A DNA stretch of 64,000 nt from Semisulcospira habei (taxonomy: Eukaryota; Mollusca; Gastropoda; Semisulcospiridae): assembly GCA_036245525.1 (NCBI GenBank), contig BTPG01000003.1, positions 143,340,678-143,404,677 of the forward strand, written 5' to 3'. The notes below the pieces were generated by a model. That model was given only the letters and a program-made list of their open reading frames with translations, was not told where the DNA came from and did not search any database. Shown piece by piece: positions 51,553-63,600 of the stretch (the stretch's first letter is position 1; each line of letters begins with the position of its first letter). The position numbers were made by a program, and so were the translations under genes.

Positions 51553-51783
51553 ATGAGCGACACAAAGAACATAATGAACCTTGTCTATCACTCTGCCGTA
51601 ATAAGCGGGCTAACAGTTGCTTATTCTATGCTGGGAAAAAGTCTTCTCAAAATGAAATCGGCAGACTTAAGTAGATTAGACTTCGAAGACAGTGCTAAGC
51701 TAGTTGCAGTTGTAACAGCGTCAATTGCTACAAAAGACTTTCTCGTCAAGCAAGGAATTATTCCAGAAAATGTTTCTAAGTAA
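51553..51783 (+). CDS. 76-aa small hydrophobic protein (copy 2)
   Basis: Intact, MSDTKNIMNLVYHSAVISGL, starting at 51553. It differs from copy 1 (32902-33132) at only a few residues. The retained frame in a decayed element supports it being a true gene of the family. Confidence 0.72.
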   Translation: MSDTKNIMNLVYHSAVISGLTVAYSMLGKSLLKMKSADLSRLDFEDSAKLVAVVTASIATKDFLVKQGIIPENVSK

Positions 51784-51792
51784 ATAAAAAAT

Positions 51793-52230
51793 ATGGCAAC
51801 AATAGCTATTATGATTGGTGGTGCAGTTGTTAATGCACTTGCATTTAGTGGATCAAACTATCTCTTTTCAAAAATGGGAAGAGAGGAATCAGCAGAAGAA
51901 ATGAAGCATCACAATGAGGCATCTGAAAAACTGGCACAAGTGCAACAAGATTATGAAAAGCAAAGAATAGAAAAACTTGATTTTATTAATGAAAAACTCA
52001 GACTTGAAGGTCACGCACAGCATACATTTTCAAATGATGATGATGCGATCAAAGAATATTTTCTTGTTACTGGTGAAGACATGACCATCCCACAACCAAA
52101 ACTTAGTGACTATTACCAACCAAGCCCAGAACAAAGAAATGGAGAAATAATATTTGTTCTAGTAGGAATGACATTTGTTTATTTTACAGGAATTTTTATT
52201 GCTAGAAAAAATGACCGACGTCGGAAATAA
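51793..52230 (+). CDS. 145-aa membrane/coiled-coil protein (copy 2)
   Basis: Intact homologue of 33144-33578: N-terminal hydrophobic segment, coiled coil, PKLSDYYQPSPEQRNGE and C-terminal helix. Preceded by TAAATAAAAAATATG. It overlaps the integrase start as in copy 1. Confidence 0.75.
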   Translation: MATIAIMIGGAVVNALAFSGSNYLFSKMGREESAEEMKHHNEASEKLAQVQQDYEKQRIEKLDFINEKLRLEGHAQHTFSNDDDAIKEYFLVTGEDMTIPQPKLSDYYQPSPEQRNGEIIFVLVGMTFVYFTGIFIARKNDRRRK

Positions 52231-53111
52231 ACTATCAAAAAATATATTACTCCCCTATTGGTTACTGGAAAGGAAAAACCGCAATAGAAAAACTACATGC
52301 CGCTGTGGGTGGAGATGTTACACTCGAACAAATAAAACTGGCTCAAAAGACAAGCAATTTGGCAAATATATTTACCTGCTCCAAGAAAAATAACAAGACC
52401 TCATTTTGTAAATACTATTCCTAATGACACCCATCAAATCTGTTCTTGCCACATGATACAATAAAAAAGAAACGATACAAGTATGCATTAACTGTTGTTG
52501 ACATAGCTTCAAGGTACAAGGATGCTGAACCCATAACTGACAAGAATGCTACCATGGTAGCCACTGCATTAACACAAATATATAGTCGAGGACCTTTAAA
52601 ATATCCTAGGCTTGTGCAAGTCGATGACAGATCTGAATTTAAAGGCGCTGTTAATCAGTTATTTGCAAAGCATGGAGTGCTAGTGCGGCGAGGCATACCG
52701 GGCGTGCATAGATCACAGGCTATTGTTGAGAACTTTAACAAACAATTATCAGAGAGACTTTTCAGCTATTAGTATTCTAAGGAACTCATGCATGATGCAC
52801 GTAACACTGAGTGGGTTAAGAGATTACTGTCTGTGATAAAAGCAATAAATAATGAAGGTCACCCTAAACCCGTTGATGCTATTAAATTGAAAACAATACC
52901 GTCAGGGTCAGAAATAAAAACAAAAGCGCCAGACACTAGCTTGTTTACAAAACAGGTAAGATATTTGTATCAACCCGGTGAGGCTGAGAATGACGTCAGA
53001 CGTAGGGCAACTGATCCAATTTGGTCTACATCTGTCCACAATATAAAAAAAATAGTCCCTGGCGCTAAAGCATCGATTTATTATCTATATGAGCCTGCCC
53101 CACAGCGTTAG
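52211..53111 (+). pseudogene. INT: integrase homologue, catalytic Asp lost
   Basis: Starts MTDVGNKLS at 52211. Frameshifts occur in the N-terminal part. Where copy 1 has HQMDLLF, a 7-base deletion (near 52440) removes the first catalytic Asp codon and shifts the frame. The downstream sequence is readable (YALTVVDIASRYKDAEP, LVQVDDRSEFKGAV with Gly changed to Arg, QAIVENFNKQLSERLF) up to a TAG after LFSY near 52770. The C-terminal part then reads to a TAG at 53109-53111. Clearly inactive. Confidence 0.88.
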
Positions 53112-53143
53112 AGAAGAATTACAGATTATTTCCCCAGACACTG

Positions 53144-56100
53144 TTAGGCATTTTTAACCATTTCATCAACTAATTCATCAATTAGTTCATCAACCAGTTC
53201 ATCAGCTATTTCTTCAGATAACTTAAGCACATAATGCCCAGGTGCATAAGCCTTTTCCTTAGTGTGAAACACTCATTTTGTGTCTCCAACTGCAAGTGAC
53301 TTTTTATGTGTTTGGATCATTTCAATATTGTGTCTATTTGACCTCAGTGTTTTGTTTGGATAATCAGGCATTAGTTCTCCATCTAATACTTGCTTGTAAT
53401 GTTCATGTCGAATGTCTTTATTTTGTATCGCTGTTTTTTTTTTATTCCTTTAGCTTTGGACTGACTGCCTTTTTGGTGAAGTATAGAATACATTTTTGAC
53501 CTCAGTCCAACGTACTCAACAATAGGCACTCCATTGAGTTCATCTTTAAATTTCCCAGGCACTTTCTTATTTTGTGTGCTAAACAGCGGGTGATCCTTAG
53601 GGTAGTCAGACGTGTCATACATATGCAACTCTGTTTTCATGTCTTCATAAAAGTCTTCAGTAGGCACATCAATGATCATAGAGTCAGTGTCAGTGTATAA
53701 GAGACGGCACTCAGGATACTTCGGTTTGAAGTAATCATACTAAAATTCAAGCATCAATAATTTTGACAACTCAAGTATTGCCATACCAATAAATACTGGC
53801 TTGTCTAGTTTAACAATCTTTTTTTTTTTTTTTTTTGAGTGTCACTGCATACAATGATGGATGAAACTCTTTGTACCCTGTGTATTGTGGCTTGCCTGTA
53901 AGTTTAATTGCACCTGATTCAGTTGTAACCAGTCTCACATCTTTGGGGTGATGAGGATTTTCCATAGTCTTACCAAAACGGGCATTGTTCATAAGCTTAA
54001 AGAAGTCTTTGTCAAATGCAGTGTTGCCATCTCTCGCACGAAGAGCTGTGTTCTTCATTATGTAATCTTTCATGAAAGCACTTTGATCAAATTTAATACA
54101 TCTGTGTACTTTTTTTAGTATTAACCCATGCCTGATGTAAAACTGCAGCAATCGATAGTGACAAACGTAGTTGAATTTGTCATTCAAATTTGGTACAAGT
54201 TTAGTGTCTTCTTTTTTCCCTGTTAAAGACATTTTCTCAACAGCTAATGGATAATCATTGTGGTAATCATGTAGGTGGTGCGGGTACTCTAGGTCAACTT
54301 CAAAGATCCAACCCTTTTTGTGATTCCGATCATAATTCATAATTTTGTTTGTTAATTTTTTTATATCACACTCTGACAAATCATGTAGACGAAAGTTTTT
54401 CAATGGCAATAACTCACACATTGCAAATCCATAAAGGTTATTAGTGTCCAAGTATGTAATGAATGACCTTGACCTGGAGGGGTCAAAGTCGTCAAGATAT
54501 TTGTTGTTGGCTCTGGCATAATTGTTCGCAGCAATACTAATGCCTCCCCTCAATCCACGTTCCACCATTTCACCCATCGTACGATCAGAGAACAGGTCTA
54601 TAGATATCTTACTGGATTTTAAAAATGCATCCCATGTCATGCCAGGACTAGTTATGTAGCAAGCAGGGTCAAGTCTGTAGTGTAACAAACCCTTTTCACG
54701 GTAACTTTCAAATACGTCTGCTAGCAAACAAACATCAGCTTTCAAGTACTGGTCATGGTAGTCACCAATCGTTTCACACCCTAGTTTACCCCATGCTTCA
54801 AGTGCGTGCTTGTAATCCGAGTCAGAAATACCTTTGCCATTTAGTGTAGAATAAAATGCCTCTTTTGGAGGTAGTCTCCTTTCCTCAATCACAACCCAGT
54901 GATCAATGTACTCATATGGATAGACACCTTTCTTAATTAACTCTGGCTCAACATATTTGCTTGTTATTGGATATTCAATCAGTCCTTCTGCCAGACTAGC
55001 AAGCCCTAAAGACAAATGTTGCATAGAGTCATAAAATGCTAATTTATCCAACCTAAAAGTCAAATATTTTTCAGTTGTCTGGGCAATACAACTAATTTTT
55101 TTTGTAAGACTCGTCCACAGCCTGCATGATAATATGTGAATCATACCCCTTGAGATTGTGGAAACAGATAGGCAGTTTGTATGCCTTGGGATCTATTTTT
55201 AGTTTTAAGTTGCAATCACCATGTGCAGCACCTCTGTAACGTCCAGTTATGTGGTCATGGTCATGAACTTTATCACCCTTCAGAAGTTGTTCACAACTTC
55301 CCAGAGGTTGTTTACAAATCCAACAAATCTCCGCCGTATCAAAATTTAGTTTATCTTCTTCTGTCATCATCAAAGGCATCTGACAGTTTTCCAAATGCTG
55401 TACTACCTGACTATACAGTTGTCTCATTTCTGTTAAAAACTCAGCTGCTGCATTTTCACCCTTGTAGATAACAGGTTCTGAATGCTGCCCATCTGACCTA
55501 ACAAGAATGTATCCAAAAGAACACACCACTTGGTCACTCAATTTTACAGTCTTTGGTAATGATTCTGGAACAGGACCATCATATGGAACAACCAGTGATT
55601 CAAAATCAGCATACACTACAAACGGCAGCTTTTGCTGATTTCCATAGTTCTTAAAATATACCTTGCTACCAGGATCTGGATACCTCAGTATTGTTTGAAT
55701 GTCATCAGGTGACCTACAGTGCTGGACATGTTTGTGTGCTACTTTAATAGAGGAAAACCTCTGTAAACATTTTTTACAAAATTCCTGTTTACCATCATGT
55801 TTTGTTGTATGATGAATTAGTCTTGACATGCTTCTGATAATTGTGTAGTGAAAGTTATCACCGGAGCCAGAACTTATTAGTAACATGTCAACATGCTTAT
55901 CTTCTGACTGTCCGTAGGTTGGGGCAATTGGTGATACTCTAATTGGTTGTAACTTGTTCTCAGACTCATTATCCCATACATACACATTTACAGATATACC
56001 AGGATTTAGTTTTTCAAACAAATCTATGTCCTCCACCTTAACAGGGAAATCTATTCCACTGAAGTTGAGTTCATTTTTAAATTTGATGTAGTTAGATACG

Positions 56101-56624
56101 CGATCAGCATCAGGTCTTGTTTTTACAAAGTGTAGTTTGGCAAGCACACATCACATAAAACAGAAATTATCCTTGTTCTGAATATTGACTACAGCCTTTT
56201 TGTTTGCAACCTCAGTTGGTAGTGGCAGCCATGGTTTACCCAATATAGGATGATATCTTGATTGCTTCAGTTGCAGTTCATGTACACGCCCTTTATGCCA
56301 ACCAGACCCCTGCATTTTTGCTCTATCAATTGCTTCAAGGAAGTCAGGCAACAGTCTTTCTCTAAACACGTTTTCCAGTTCTCTTCTAGAATTAATTGTG
56401 TGTTGTCTTGTCGAGATATATGATACAATCACTTCACCATCTACCCTGGTAAATTCTATTTTAGCAACAATCTGAATCTTTACACTACCTGACAGAAGAT
56501 TATTTTGTATGACAGAAAAAGACCTTTCTATTGATTCATAGACACTGTAAGTGTTGGATATAGGCAAGTCTGTTGTGTGAAACACGTTTCTTAAGCCTGA
56601 CATGCTTTGGTCATTGTCCGTCAT
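53144..56624 (-). pseudogene. POLB: family B DNA polymerase homologue, several breaks
   Basis: Starts MTDNDQSMSGLRNVFHTTD at 56624. Breaks seen: Trp to TGA after NFCFM (56148-56150); a frameshift in a T/A run near 55100; a frameshift in an 18-base T run (53820-53837); a TAG in place of Tyr just before motif C (near 53741); and another T-run shift near 53438. Between them the motifs match copy 1: YADFESL, CWICKQPLG, HNLKGYDSH (readable here), YLKADVCLLADVF, LDTNNLYG (copy 1 has VDANNLYG), KLMNNARFGKTMEN and YTDTDS. It ends in the same DELVDE-type repeats. Confidence 0.9.
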
Positions 56625-56736
56625 TTTTATTTGTCCGACAAAATAATAAATAGAAAAAAAATTACTGCTGGCTCTGTATGTTTAATACAATTTTATTAAC
56701 TGTAACACATTCAATATGAACATTTAGTTTACATAG

Positions 56737-57018
56737 CTATTGAAATATGTTATAACCCAGAGTATCAATCCAGCTGCAGCTTGCATCATTAACTTTAAAG
56801 GTATTTGTTCTTTTATCAACAGTCATACACTCCATGACTGAATGTTCATCAACATAATCCAAAGTCACATTATATGACAAATATATCACCGCTGGTACTG
56901 AGAGTCTTATGTCAGGCTGTTTGGGAGATGTTATTAAGTCAGTAAAGTGTAGAACATCTCTGAAGCAGTCAGTGACATCAATAGCTTGCTCTGTTTGCAT
57001 GGTTTGTCCGTCTGCCAT
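56737..57018 (-). CDS. 93-aa variable Polinton protein (copy 2)
   Basis: Starts MADGQTMQTEQAIDVTDCF, between POLB and the ATPase as in copy 1 but shorter and only weakly similar to the 131-aa protein. The open frame inside a decayed element suggests either recent constraint or chance. Confidence 0.55.
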   Translation of the reverse strand: MADGQTMQTEQAIDVTDCFRDVLHFTDLITSPKQPDIRLSVPAVIYLSYNVTLDYVDEHSVMECMTVDKRTNTFKVNDASCSWIDTLGYNIFQ

Positions 57019-57044
57019 TTTTATGGACAAAACAAAAGGCTAAA

Positions 57045-57651
57045 TTAATTCACTGATCCATACCCTGTGGGCTGATCTGTCTTTAAAATAAGCTTTAGAT
57101 GCTTAGTCGATTTTAGTTTGTTTTTTTACATCATCTCGTTCATGCTTATTTGGGATGACATTGTTCTCTCTGAGACAGTCTTTAAAGCTGTCATGATCCT
57201 TACAGTAAAACAAACAGATAAACTTTAGTTGTTCACGAAAATCTTTCAGTACAGCATTATATTTTTTAGTGAGAATCCATACACTGATGTTTGCATGTCT
57301 GCCACTGAAGGCAAGTTCTGCCAGTGTGTTTCTCTTCTTAACAATATCTTTTTCTGCAAAGCAATCATCAACAATAAACAAAGTTGTCTGCCCTTCAAAT
57401 TGTTTGTAAAAATACAGCAGGTAGTCGTTCAGTTTTTTCTCAGGGTCAACTAAATAAATGTTGTGATCAGACCAAATGAATAAACAGTTGTGATAAGCTT
57501 TGTTGTGTTTGATCGTAGGACAAAATATCACAATGTTTTCAAAATGACAGATGTATATTGTTTGTAATAGGTCAAGAACAAATTCAGTTTTTCCACAGCC
57601 TGTGGCGCCACAAAATAAGCCGCAGTGTGGGTCGAGTGTCATCAAGTTCAT
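57045..57651 (-). pseudogene. ATP: packaging ATPase homologue, one frameshift
   Basis: ATG at 57651 (MNLMTLDPHCGLFCG). Walker A GATGCGKT and Walker B LFIVDDC are intact. The frame shifts in a T run (57121-57127) near the C-terminus, after which the last ~25 residues (TDQPTGYG) are in another frame. The next gene on its 5' side is the MCP, whose stop lies 19 bases away. Confidence 0.85.
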
Positions 57652-57670
57652 TTTAAAACACAATATTATT

Positions 57671-59346
57671 TTAATACAAATGTCCACTTAGTCTGCTTTC
57701 TGCAATATTGAGTTGTGCATCATAAATCAGATACAAATATATATTTATTGCTCCTGTGGTTTCAGCCTTTTTTTGTATTTGGATTGTGATCCCGTCACTA
57801 CCGTTTTCAACAGTACGACCTGACCCATGTAGGTAGTCGTCATCTGTACTACGCAGGTCTAGCCAAAATGCATACTTGTCTGTCAGGTATTGAGCTATTC
57901 TTACATCGTACAGATGTAGATCTTTGCTTGCTATGTTTGCTGGTTTTTCTCTAAGTCTTCCACCTGCAAAATACTTTGTGATCTCGTCATAGTGCTGGTA
58001 AGGTAACATGCCTGAAGCAAAGACTTGATTAGGGCGCCCTTCAATAGTACAATACAAATGAGTAATCTTTGGATTATAGAATTTTTCTGAATCCCGTCCG
58101 TATGGACTCGCCAGTTTAACAAACAACATAAGAATGCCTTTCAGTGACCTAGCAGGTGTGTTCAAGCTGATGTTCCACATTGGATCACTTTTGTCTTTAT
58201 GCATTAAACTGTGCCTCATCACACGGTCATAATAAATAGGCAGTTTTGTTTGGTACTGATTTTGAATGAGAGTAGCTAGATGAATATGTGTGACAATTTC
58301 ATATTCCAAGGAAATGTTAGAGATCTTGTATGATGCATTGAGATCCGTTGATTTAATAACTTTGGAGTAGTCATTAAAGATTAGTTCAAAACTCAGATGG
58401 TCATTCAGTGCTCCTTGATAATAAGGCAAATGTGATGTTAGGATTTCAAATTCAAGTGGAATGCAAAATCTATTTCCATATGTTTCTGCCACAATAACGT
58501 CCTTTGCTTCTGTTGTTGATTAATTTATCTGTTGCATTGATTCTGAGTTTGGCAACATTATCAGACTATATACCTTGATAAATACGGTCTTCTCGTTCTT
58601 CACTTGTGAGCCACAGATCTTTGTAACAGTAGACCCCACCCGGGTCTGCCCTGGGGGACTTGGGTGGGGTTAGGTATTTTTTAGTTCCCAGGGTCACCCT
58701 GTTCAGCCCCACAGGGTGGGTTTTTCTCTCTATTCTGGGGCATGTGTTTCTGTTTACCCGAGGTCCATTCACCTGTATTTGCCTTTTTAAAACTCTCCCT
58801 ACTGTCTGCACTGCCTGTAGCTCTTGATATTGGATGTGTGTTGCTAAATGGTCTTAGCTTTATTTAGCCCCATGTGTTAGGTTTATTTAACGTATTTGAC
58901 CGGCTGGCGACATACATTCAATGTTCTGTTTATTTATTTTTTTTCACAAGCAGTGCAGGCACGTCCTGAGAAAGCCTTGTTGCTGTCGGGACGTTAAGCA
59001 ATGTACAATTGTAACAGTAGAATACATCAGCATCATCAAGACTAAACACTTCCTGGCCTTCAAGTTTAACTTTAATAGTCTTAATAATTGCTCTGCCAAG
59101 GTTGCCAACTAGTGTTCTTTCGTCATCTGTGTCTGATGAAAGTTCAATATTAAAAGCAAGGCGAGCAGTACCAGGAACAATAACATCACTGGGACCTAGG
59201 TTAGGAAACTTGACAGTAAGGGTTTGGTTTTGATCTATGGTGGTAGGATTGTTTGTGACAACAATTGATTGTCTAATGCCCTTAACACCAAGAGGCTCAC
59301 GTAGTTTTCTGTATGGGTCTAACTTTGATCCATAGGACGATGTCAT
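57671..59346 (-). pseudogene. major capsid protein homologue, split by a SINE
   Basis: Starts MTSSYGSKLDPYRKLREP at 59346. It reads to DDADVFYCYN, then is interrupted by the SINE at 58634-59008 (duplication TTGTAACAGTAGA), and resumes with KDLWLTSEEREDRIYQGI. A second frameshift with a stop lies near 58515. The C-terminal 273 residues (MAETYGNRFCIPLEF onwards) are open and very similar to copy 1. Confidence 0.8.
58634..59008 (+). mobile_element. SINE-like retroposon, copy 3, inside the capsid gene
   Basis: Begins CCCCACCCGGGTCTGCCC and ends GACGTTAAGCAATGTACAA. The flanking duplication is TTGTAACAGTAGA (58621-58633 and 59009-59021). It lies on the plus strand, antisense to the capsid gene it breaks. 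Similar to copy 2 over its whole length. Confidence 0.87.
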
Positions 59347-59387
59347 TTTATTATGCAAAAATCAAAAAAATTAAATTAATAAAAACA

Positions 59388-60618
59388 ATGGCAGCGGGAG
59401 GATTTGGTCATGAAGATTTTGAAATGGATGACATGAATGACTATGATACTGGTGCAACAGATATGACTGGAATGGTAAATACTTCTAGTATGTATCACGA
59501 ACTGTTAAAAGACAAAGTAAACTCATTTTATGATAGTGTTGGTGACCGCCCAGAAGTTTTGGATCCTAATCAGTTTGAACTTGATAACAAGGGCCATTTA
59601 TATTTAAATACAGACAGAGGAAAAGTACAATTGACTTATATAAAAAAAAATCCCACTAAGTTTAAAGCTTTAAGTTCAATTAAAACTAGTGTTGGTGGTG
59701 AGGCAGCACTGCAGCGTTACCTTGGTGTTGGTAGTAAAAAGTTGCCACCTAGACTTGCTAGTACCCTTCATGACGTACAAACAAGATTGCCAACTGGTCA
59801 AGAAATTGAAATGACTGAAGTAAAAAGGCTTCCAGAAATAGCAGACAAGGTAATACACGAAACTTCATTTGCAGAAGGGCAAATAAATGAGGTTATGAAA
59901 ACAATAGAAGACTCTCCTTTGACAATGCGGGAGTTAGTGGGCTTGGATAAAACACTGCAGTCAATAAGAGGTGAGCTTGTGAATAATGTATCCAAACTAG
60001 GTGAGCTTGATAATCACATAGAAAGAGAAAAAGAAAAACTAGCTAAAGCTGATGATGAGAATTATGACACAGAAATGAAAGAAAGAATACAACACAGATT
60101 AAATGATTTGCAGATAGAAAGGTCAGCGCGACTAGAAGTGATTGAAATAGGAAAAGAAAAACTGAAAACACAGGTCAACAGGGTTAGAGAAACTATTTAG
60201 AAAATACTTTACAAAGACACAACTTTGGCTGAGAGATTGAAAACACTTTTCAGAGAGCAGGGTATCACTATTGCAAGTTTAATTACTGCTCTTGGATTTA
60301 TTATTAGTACTGTAGTGTTAGCTGTAACAGGTGGTGGTAGCAGTCCAGCTCCACCTGCCCCTCCAGCTCCTCCAGTTCCATCAGACCCAAAAGATTTACA
60401 GGCATGGGTAAAAAAAACCAGTTGTCTCATATATCAGACTTGCTTCAAAAATTGGCAGTAAAAGCAATGGATGCTTTGCCTGGCATAATAGGGAGTATTG
60501 TCAGTTGGCTGATCAGTACAGCAGCAAAGGTAGTAGGGTTTATGGCGGATCATGTGTGGTTTTTTTTGGTGACAGTAGGAGAACAGTGGGTTATTTAATG
60601 AAACAGGTAAAGAAGTAA
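59388..60618 (+). pseudogene. coiled-coil membrane protein homologue
   Basis: ATG at 59388 (MAAGGFGHEDFEMDD). Open to a TAG replacing Gln at 60198-60200 (after NRVRETI); it then reads LAERLKTLFREQGITIASLI with a longer Pro hinge (SSPAPPAPPAPPVPSD), shifts in an A run near 60415, and shifts again near the C-terminus. Divergent from the capsid gene across 41 bases, as in copy 1. Confidence 0.8.
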
Positions 60619-61891
60619 TATCCCTAATCCAGTAAGGCCTATTACCAATGCAGTTCTCTCTGACTCATGTGTGTTTACTGGGGTTACTGGCTGTACTGGT
60701 GTTGGTACCGGTGCAGGTGTCGGTGCCGATGCTGGGGCTGTTACTGACATTACTGGCGTTACTGTCTGTACAGGTGATGATGATGTTACTGGCGTTACTG
60801 GCGTTATTAATGGTTTTAATGGTTGTAGGTGAGTGGTTGTTGGGCTCAAGTTTACAGATTGATTGAGGCCTAATTTCTGATCACTCCCTGCAACAATTAT
60901 TTCGTTATTATAATTTGTTATTGTACCCATTTGGAGTTGAAGGTCAGATGGTAACATGTATAGGCCGATGCCAACTACAAAGTCAACTTTCGATCTGGCA
61001 TATCTGAGAACGTCTTGGTAGTGTTGTATGCTTGAAGGAAGATCAACAACTGAGTTAATTGAATCTTCCAGGTTTGCCAGAAATTGTTTTTGTGCTTCAA
61101 ATTTCCCACTCCCATTTAAAATAGTTGACTTTGTTTGAGCTTGTGCTCCTAGTATACACCACACAAACGGAGACTCATTAATGCATTCGACTCCTGCTTG
61201 AGTAAACCCCTCACTCTTATCTAAGACAAATGTGGTCCAGGCATTAGACTGTTTCTGTTCAATCGAGCCTAACCACACTTCAGATTTTGATGAGAATGAA
61301 GAGTAGGGAGGCCAGTAATCTTGAGGGTATTGTCTGTGACTCATAGCATAATACAATGTACCCATGCCCTTGTGATCATCAAGTTTTTGTGTAAAGTCAT
61401 ACTTTGTACTAATGTTAAATTCATTACAGATGCGTTCAAATGCTTTCAAATCTATGGGATTGTTAAACTGATTAAAACTGGATTCAGTGGGCAGTGGGGT
61501 ATGGAGTTCTGACAGTATTCTTCTAAGCTGGTAATATGTGTGGAAATGATAGACAGACTTTATCAGTTTGTTTGGATGATTCAGATGGTCTGTAAAAGAA
61601 ACACCACAGCCTGTAGTAGAACACAGTATGGCAAGTTAAGTTGGCTTGAAACATCTGTAGTGGGCTTGAAGACCACTTTCTTGCAGTTGCATCATCTGTT
61701 ATTGGAGGGTTTAGGTAATGATCATACGGATTTGGCACTTTCACTTTAAATAAATCTCCTTCAGACAAAGCTATATCGAGCTGATTTAGCTGAATTATTT
61801 TCTGATCATAAGTTGGTGCGACATTGTACTTGGCATCCATGTTAAATTGAAATGCATTTACAGTGGTAATTGTTGGTGATTTAAATTCCAT
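60595..61891 (-). pseudogene. 408-aa structural protein homologue with expanded stalk
   Basis: Starts MEFKSPTITTVNAFQFNMD at 61891. A one-base deletion near 61636 breaks the frame; the rest to 60595 is open. The stalk before the tail anchor is enlarged by PVTPV, SAPTPAPVPTP-type repeats that are absent from copy 1. The tail anchor HESERTALVIGLTGLGILLLYLF is kept. Confidence 0.78.
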
Positions 61892-61917
61892 TATGCTTTT
61901 TTATGTGATAATAAAAA

Positions 61918-62664
61918 ATGTTTATTACCTTATCAAATATTGACACAAGCAAACCAGTGTGGTTAACTAATGGAATTGATAATCGAGATGGTAGCAAGGC
62001 TGTAACTATCCATGAAATGTTCTACACTGTAAAGTGGTTTAATGTAACAGATGATACAAGTTTTCATATAAGTTATAGCACCCCCGGTAATAGTGGCTTG
62101 GGCACTAAAACCCACTTTATACCATCTGGGTATTATGACTTTTGTACTTTAGCTGAATGGTTTCAAAGTAAATTAAAAATTAAAGCAACTTTAAATCCGG
62201 CTAACTTACGTGTTACTTTAGAATTTCCTGTAGGTAGTCAGCCTATAATTTCAAGTGAACTTGCATATTTACTCGGTTTAATAGGCAGACATATAACTTC
62301 TAAGGATGAGAATTGGGCATTGGGTTTTGGAACTGCTAATATTGAGGGTTGGTTACCTACGACAGTTGGAGATAAAATAACTGGAAGATACCCTGTTCAT
62401 TTGTCAGTACACACATTGCTAAATGTTTATTTAAAAGAACTGAACACGGCTGAAAATGTTCACAATGGAAAGCCTTCAACTTTGTTAAGATGCTTGCTGA
62501 CTGGAACTGCCCCATATTGTGAAAGTGTGGTTGCTAGATTTCCTAATTTGCAGTTTAAAAAATTAGGTTCCAGTTTCTTTGAATCACTGTGTTTATCTGT
62601 AACTAATCAGGATGGTAAACCAGTTCAGATGCATGATTTTACTGTTGTGTTGGAAGTGAAATAA
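61918..62664 (+). CDS. putative minor capsid protein (copy 2)
   Basis: Intact, 248 aa, MFITLSNIDTSKPVWLTNG. The same start box (TGATAATAAAAAATG) and the same conserved ends as copy 1, with two internal segments replaced: HISYSTPGNSGLGTKTHFIP, and SELAYLLGLIGRHITSKDENW with an added GFGTANIEGWLPTT. Either copy could be the derived one. Confidence 0.52.
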   Translation: MFITLSNIDTSKPVWLTNGIDNRDGSKAVTIHEMFYTVKWFNVTDDTSFHISYSTPGNSGLGTKTHFIPSGYYDFCTLAEWFQSKLKIKATLNPANLRVTLEFPVGSQPIISSELAYLLGLIGRHITSKDENWALGFGTANIEGWLPTTVGDKITGRYPVHLSVHTLLNVYLKELNTAENVHNGKPSTLLRCLLTGTAPYCESVVARFPNLQFKKLGSSFFESLCLSVTNQDGKPVQMHDFTVVLEVK

Positions 62665-62686
62665 ATTTTATTTTTGTTTTATAAAA

Positions 62687-63574
62687 ATGAGCGGTCTTGG
62701 TCCAAAGCTGAGAATTATTCCAGTTGCATGTCCGTCAATAGAGTTAAAAGATTTGGCTGACGTGCAAGATTTTGATAAAGAAGGTGAGATAGGAGAGGTG
62801 TATGGCCTTGAACTTGTTTCCGTTGGATTGTACAAACGAAAGGCAATTGAAGATGTAAAAGATGGTGCTGAGAGACAGTTTCCTAAACTTGGCCAACTTC
62901 ATGATGTTACTGTACCTACGCCTGTAAATAATGTGCTATACAGCTTAAAACATGTGGGTAATAAGTGGGTAATTGTTCCTACCCCTGTTCCGCTTGCACC
63001 TATCCCCATTGTATGGGACATAAAGTTTGTATTTATCAGTCCTTATGTTTATTTTACTGATGAAGGAGCCCTAGTATTAGAAAAGTTGTTAACTCTGAGC
63101 CAATGCTTGTAAGTCTTGTGCCAAGCTATTTTGCAGAAACCAATAGCAGAGAAAAACTAAAATTGCAAGAGTATGGAAAAACGAAGATATCTTCTTACAA
63201 ATAGAAAGGGTAGGACAGATACTACTATTGTGTTTGTACCATCAAACTTTACCATAGATAGAGAAGCGACAATAGTTTTTGAAATTATCATGAGGTCTGT
63301 AGATACTGCGAAAGAAGCAGATATCGCACAGGGAATCAAACTTACATGATATAGCTTAGTAGCAGAATCAACAAAGGTTGTTATTGCTATTAGAAAAAAA
63401 AAAAACACAGATTTTGACGTTTCGAGTAGTGTCCCTGCTGTTAAGGTAGTAATCGATAAAACAATTTTTGTTCTTCTAAGTTTCATAAACCTAGAACACA
63501 TAGATCTTGTTTCGTTTTATTACGCTAGCAAATTGTATACCTTTGAAGAGTTGCAAAATAAATTAGAAGATTAA
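62687..63574 (+). pseudogene. 292-aa protein homologue, broken
   Basis: ATG at 62687 (MSGLGPKLRIIPVACP) after TTTATAAAAATG. The frame is open to about 63100, shifts near ALVLEKLL, and has a TGA after GIKLT (near 63348) and an A run at 63392-63404. The end reads LQNKLED as in copy 1. Confidence 0.75.
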
Positions 63575-63600
63575 ATTTAAAAAATATTTGCCACAAAAAA

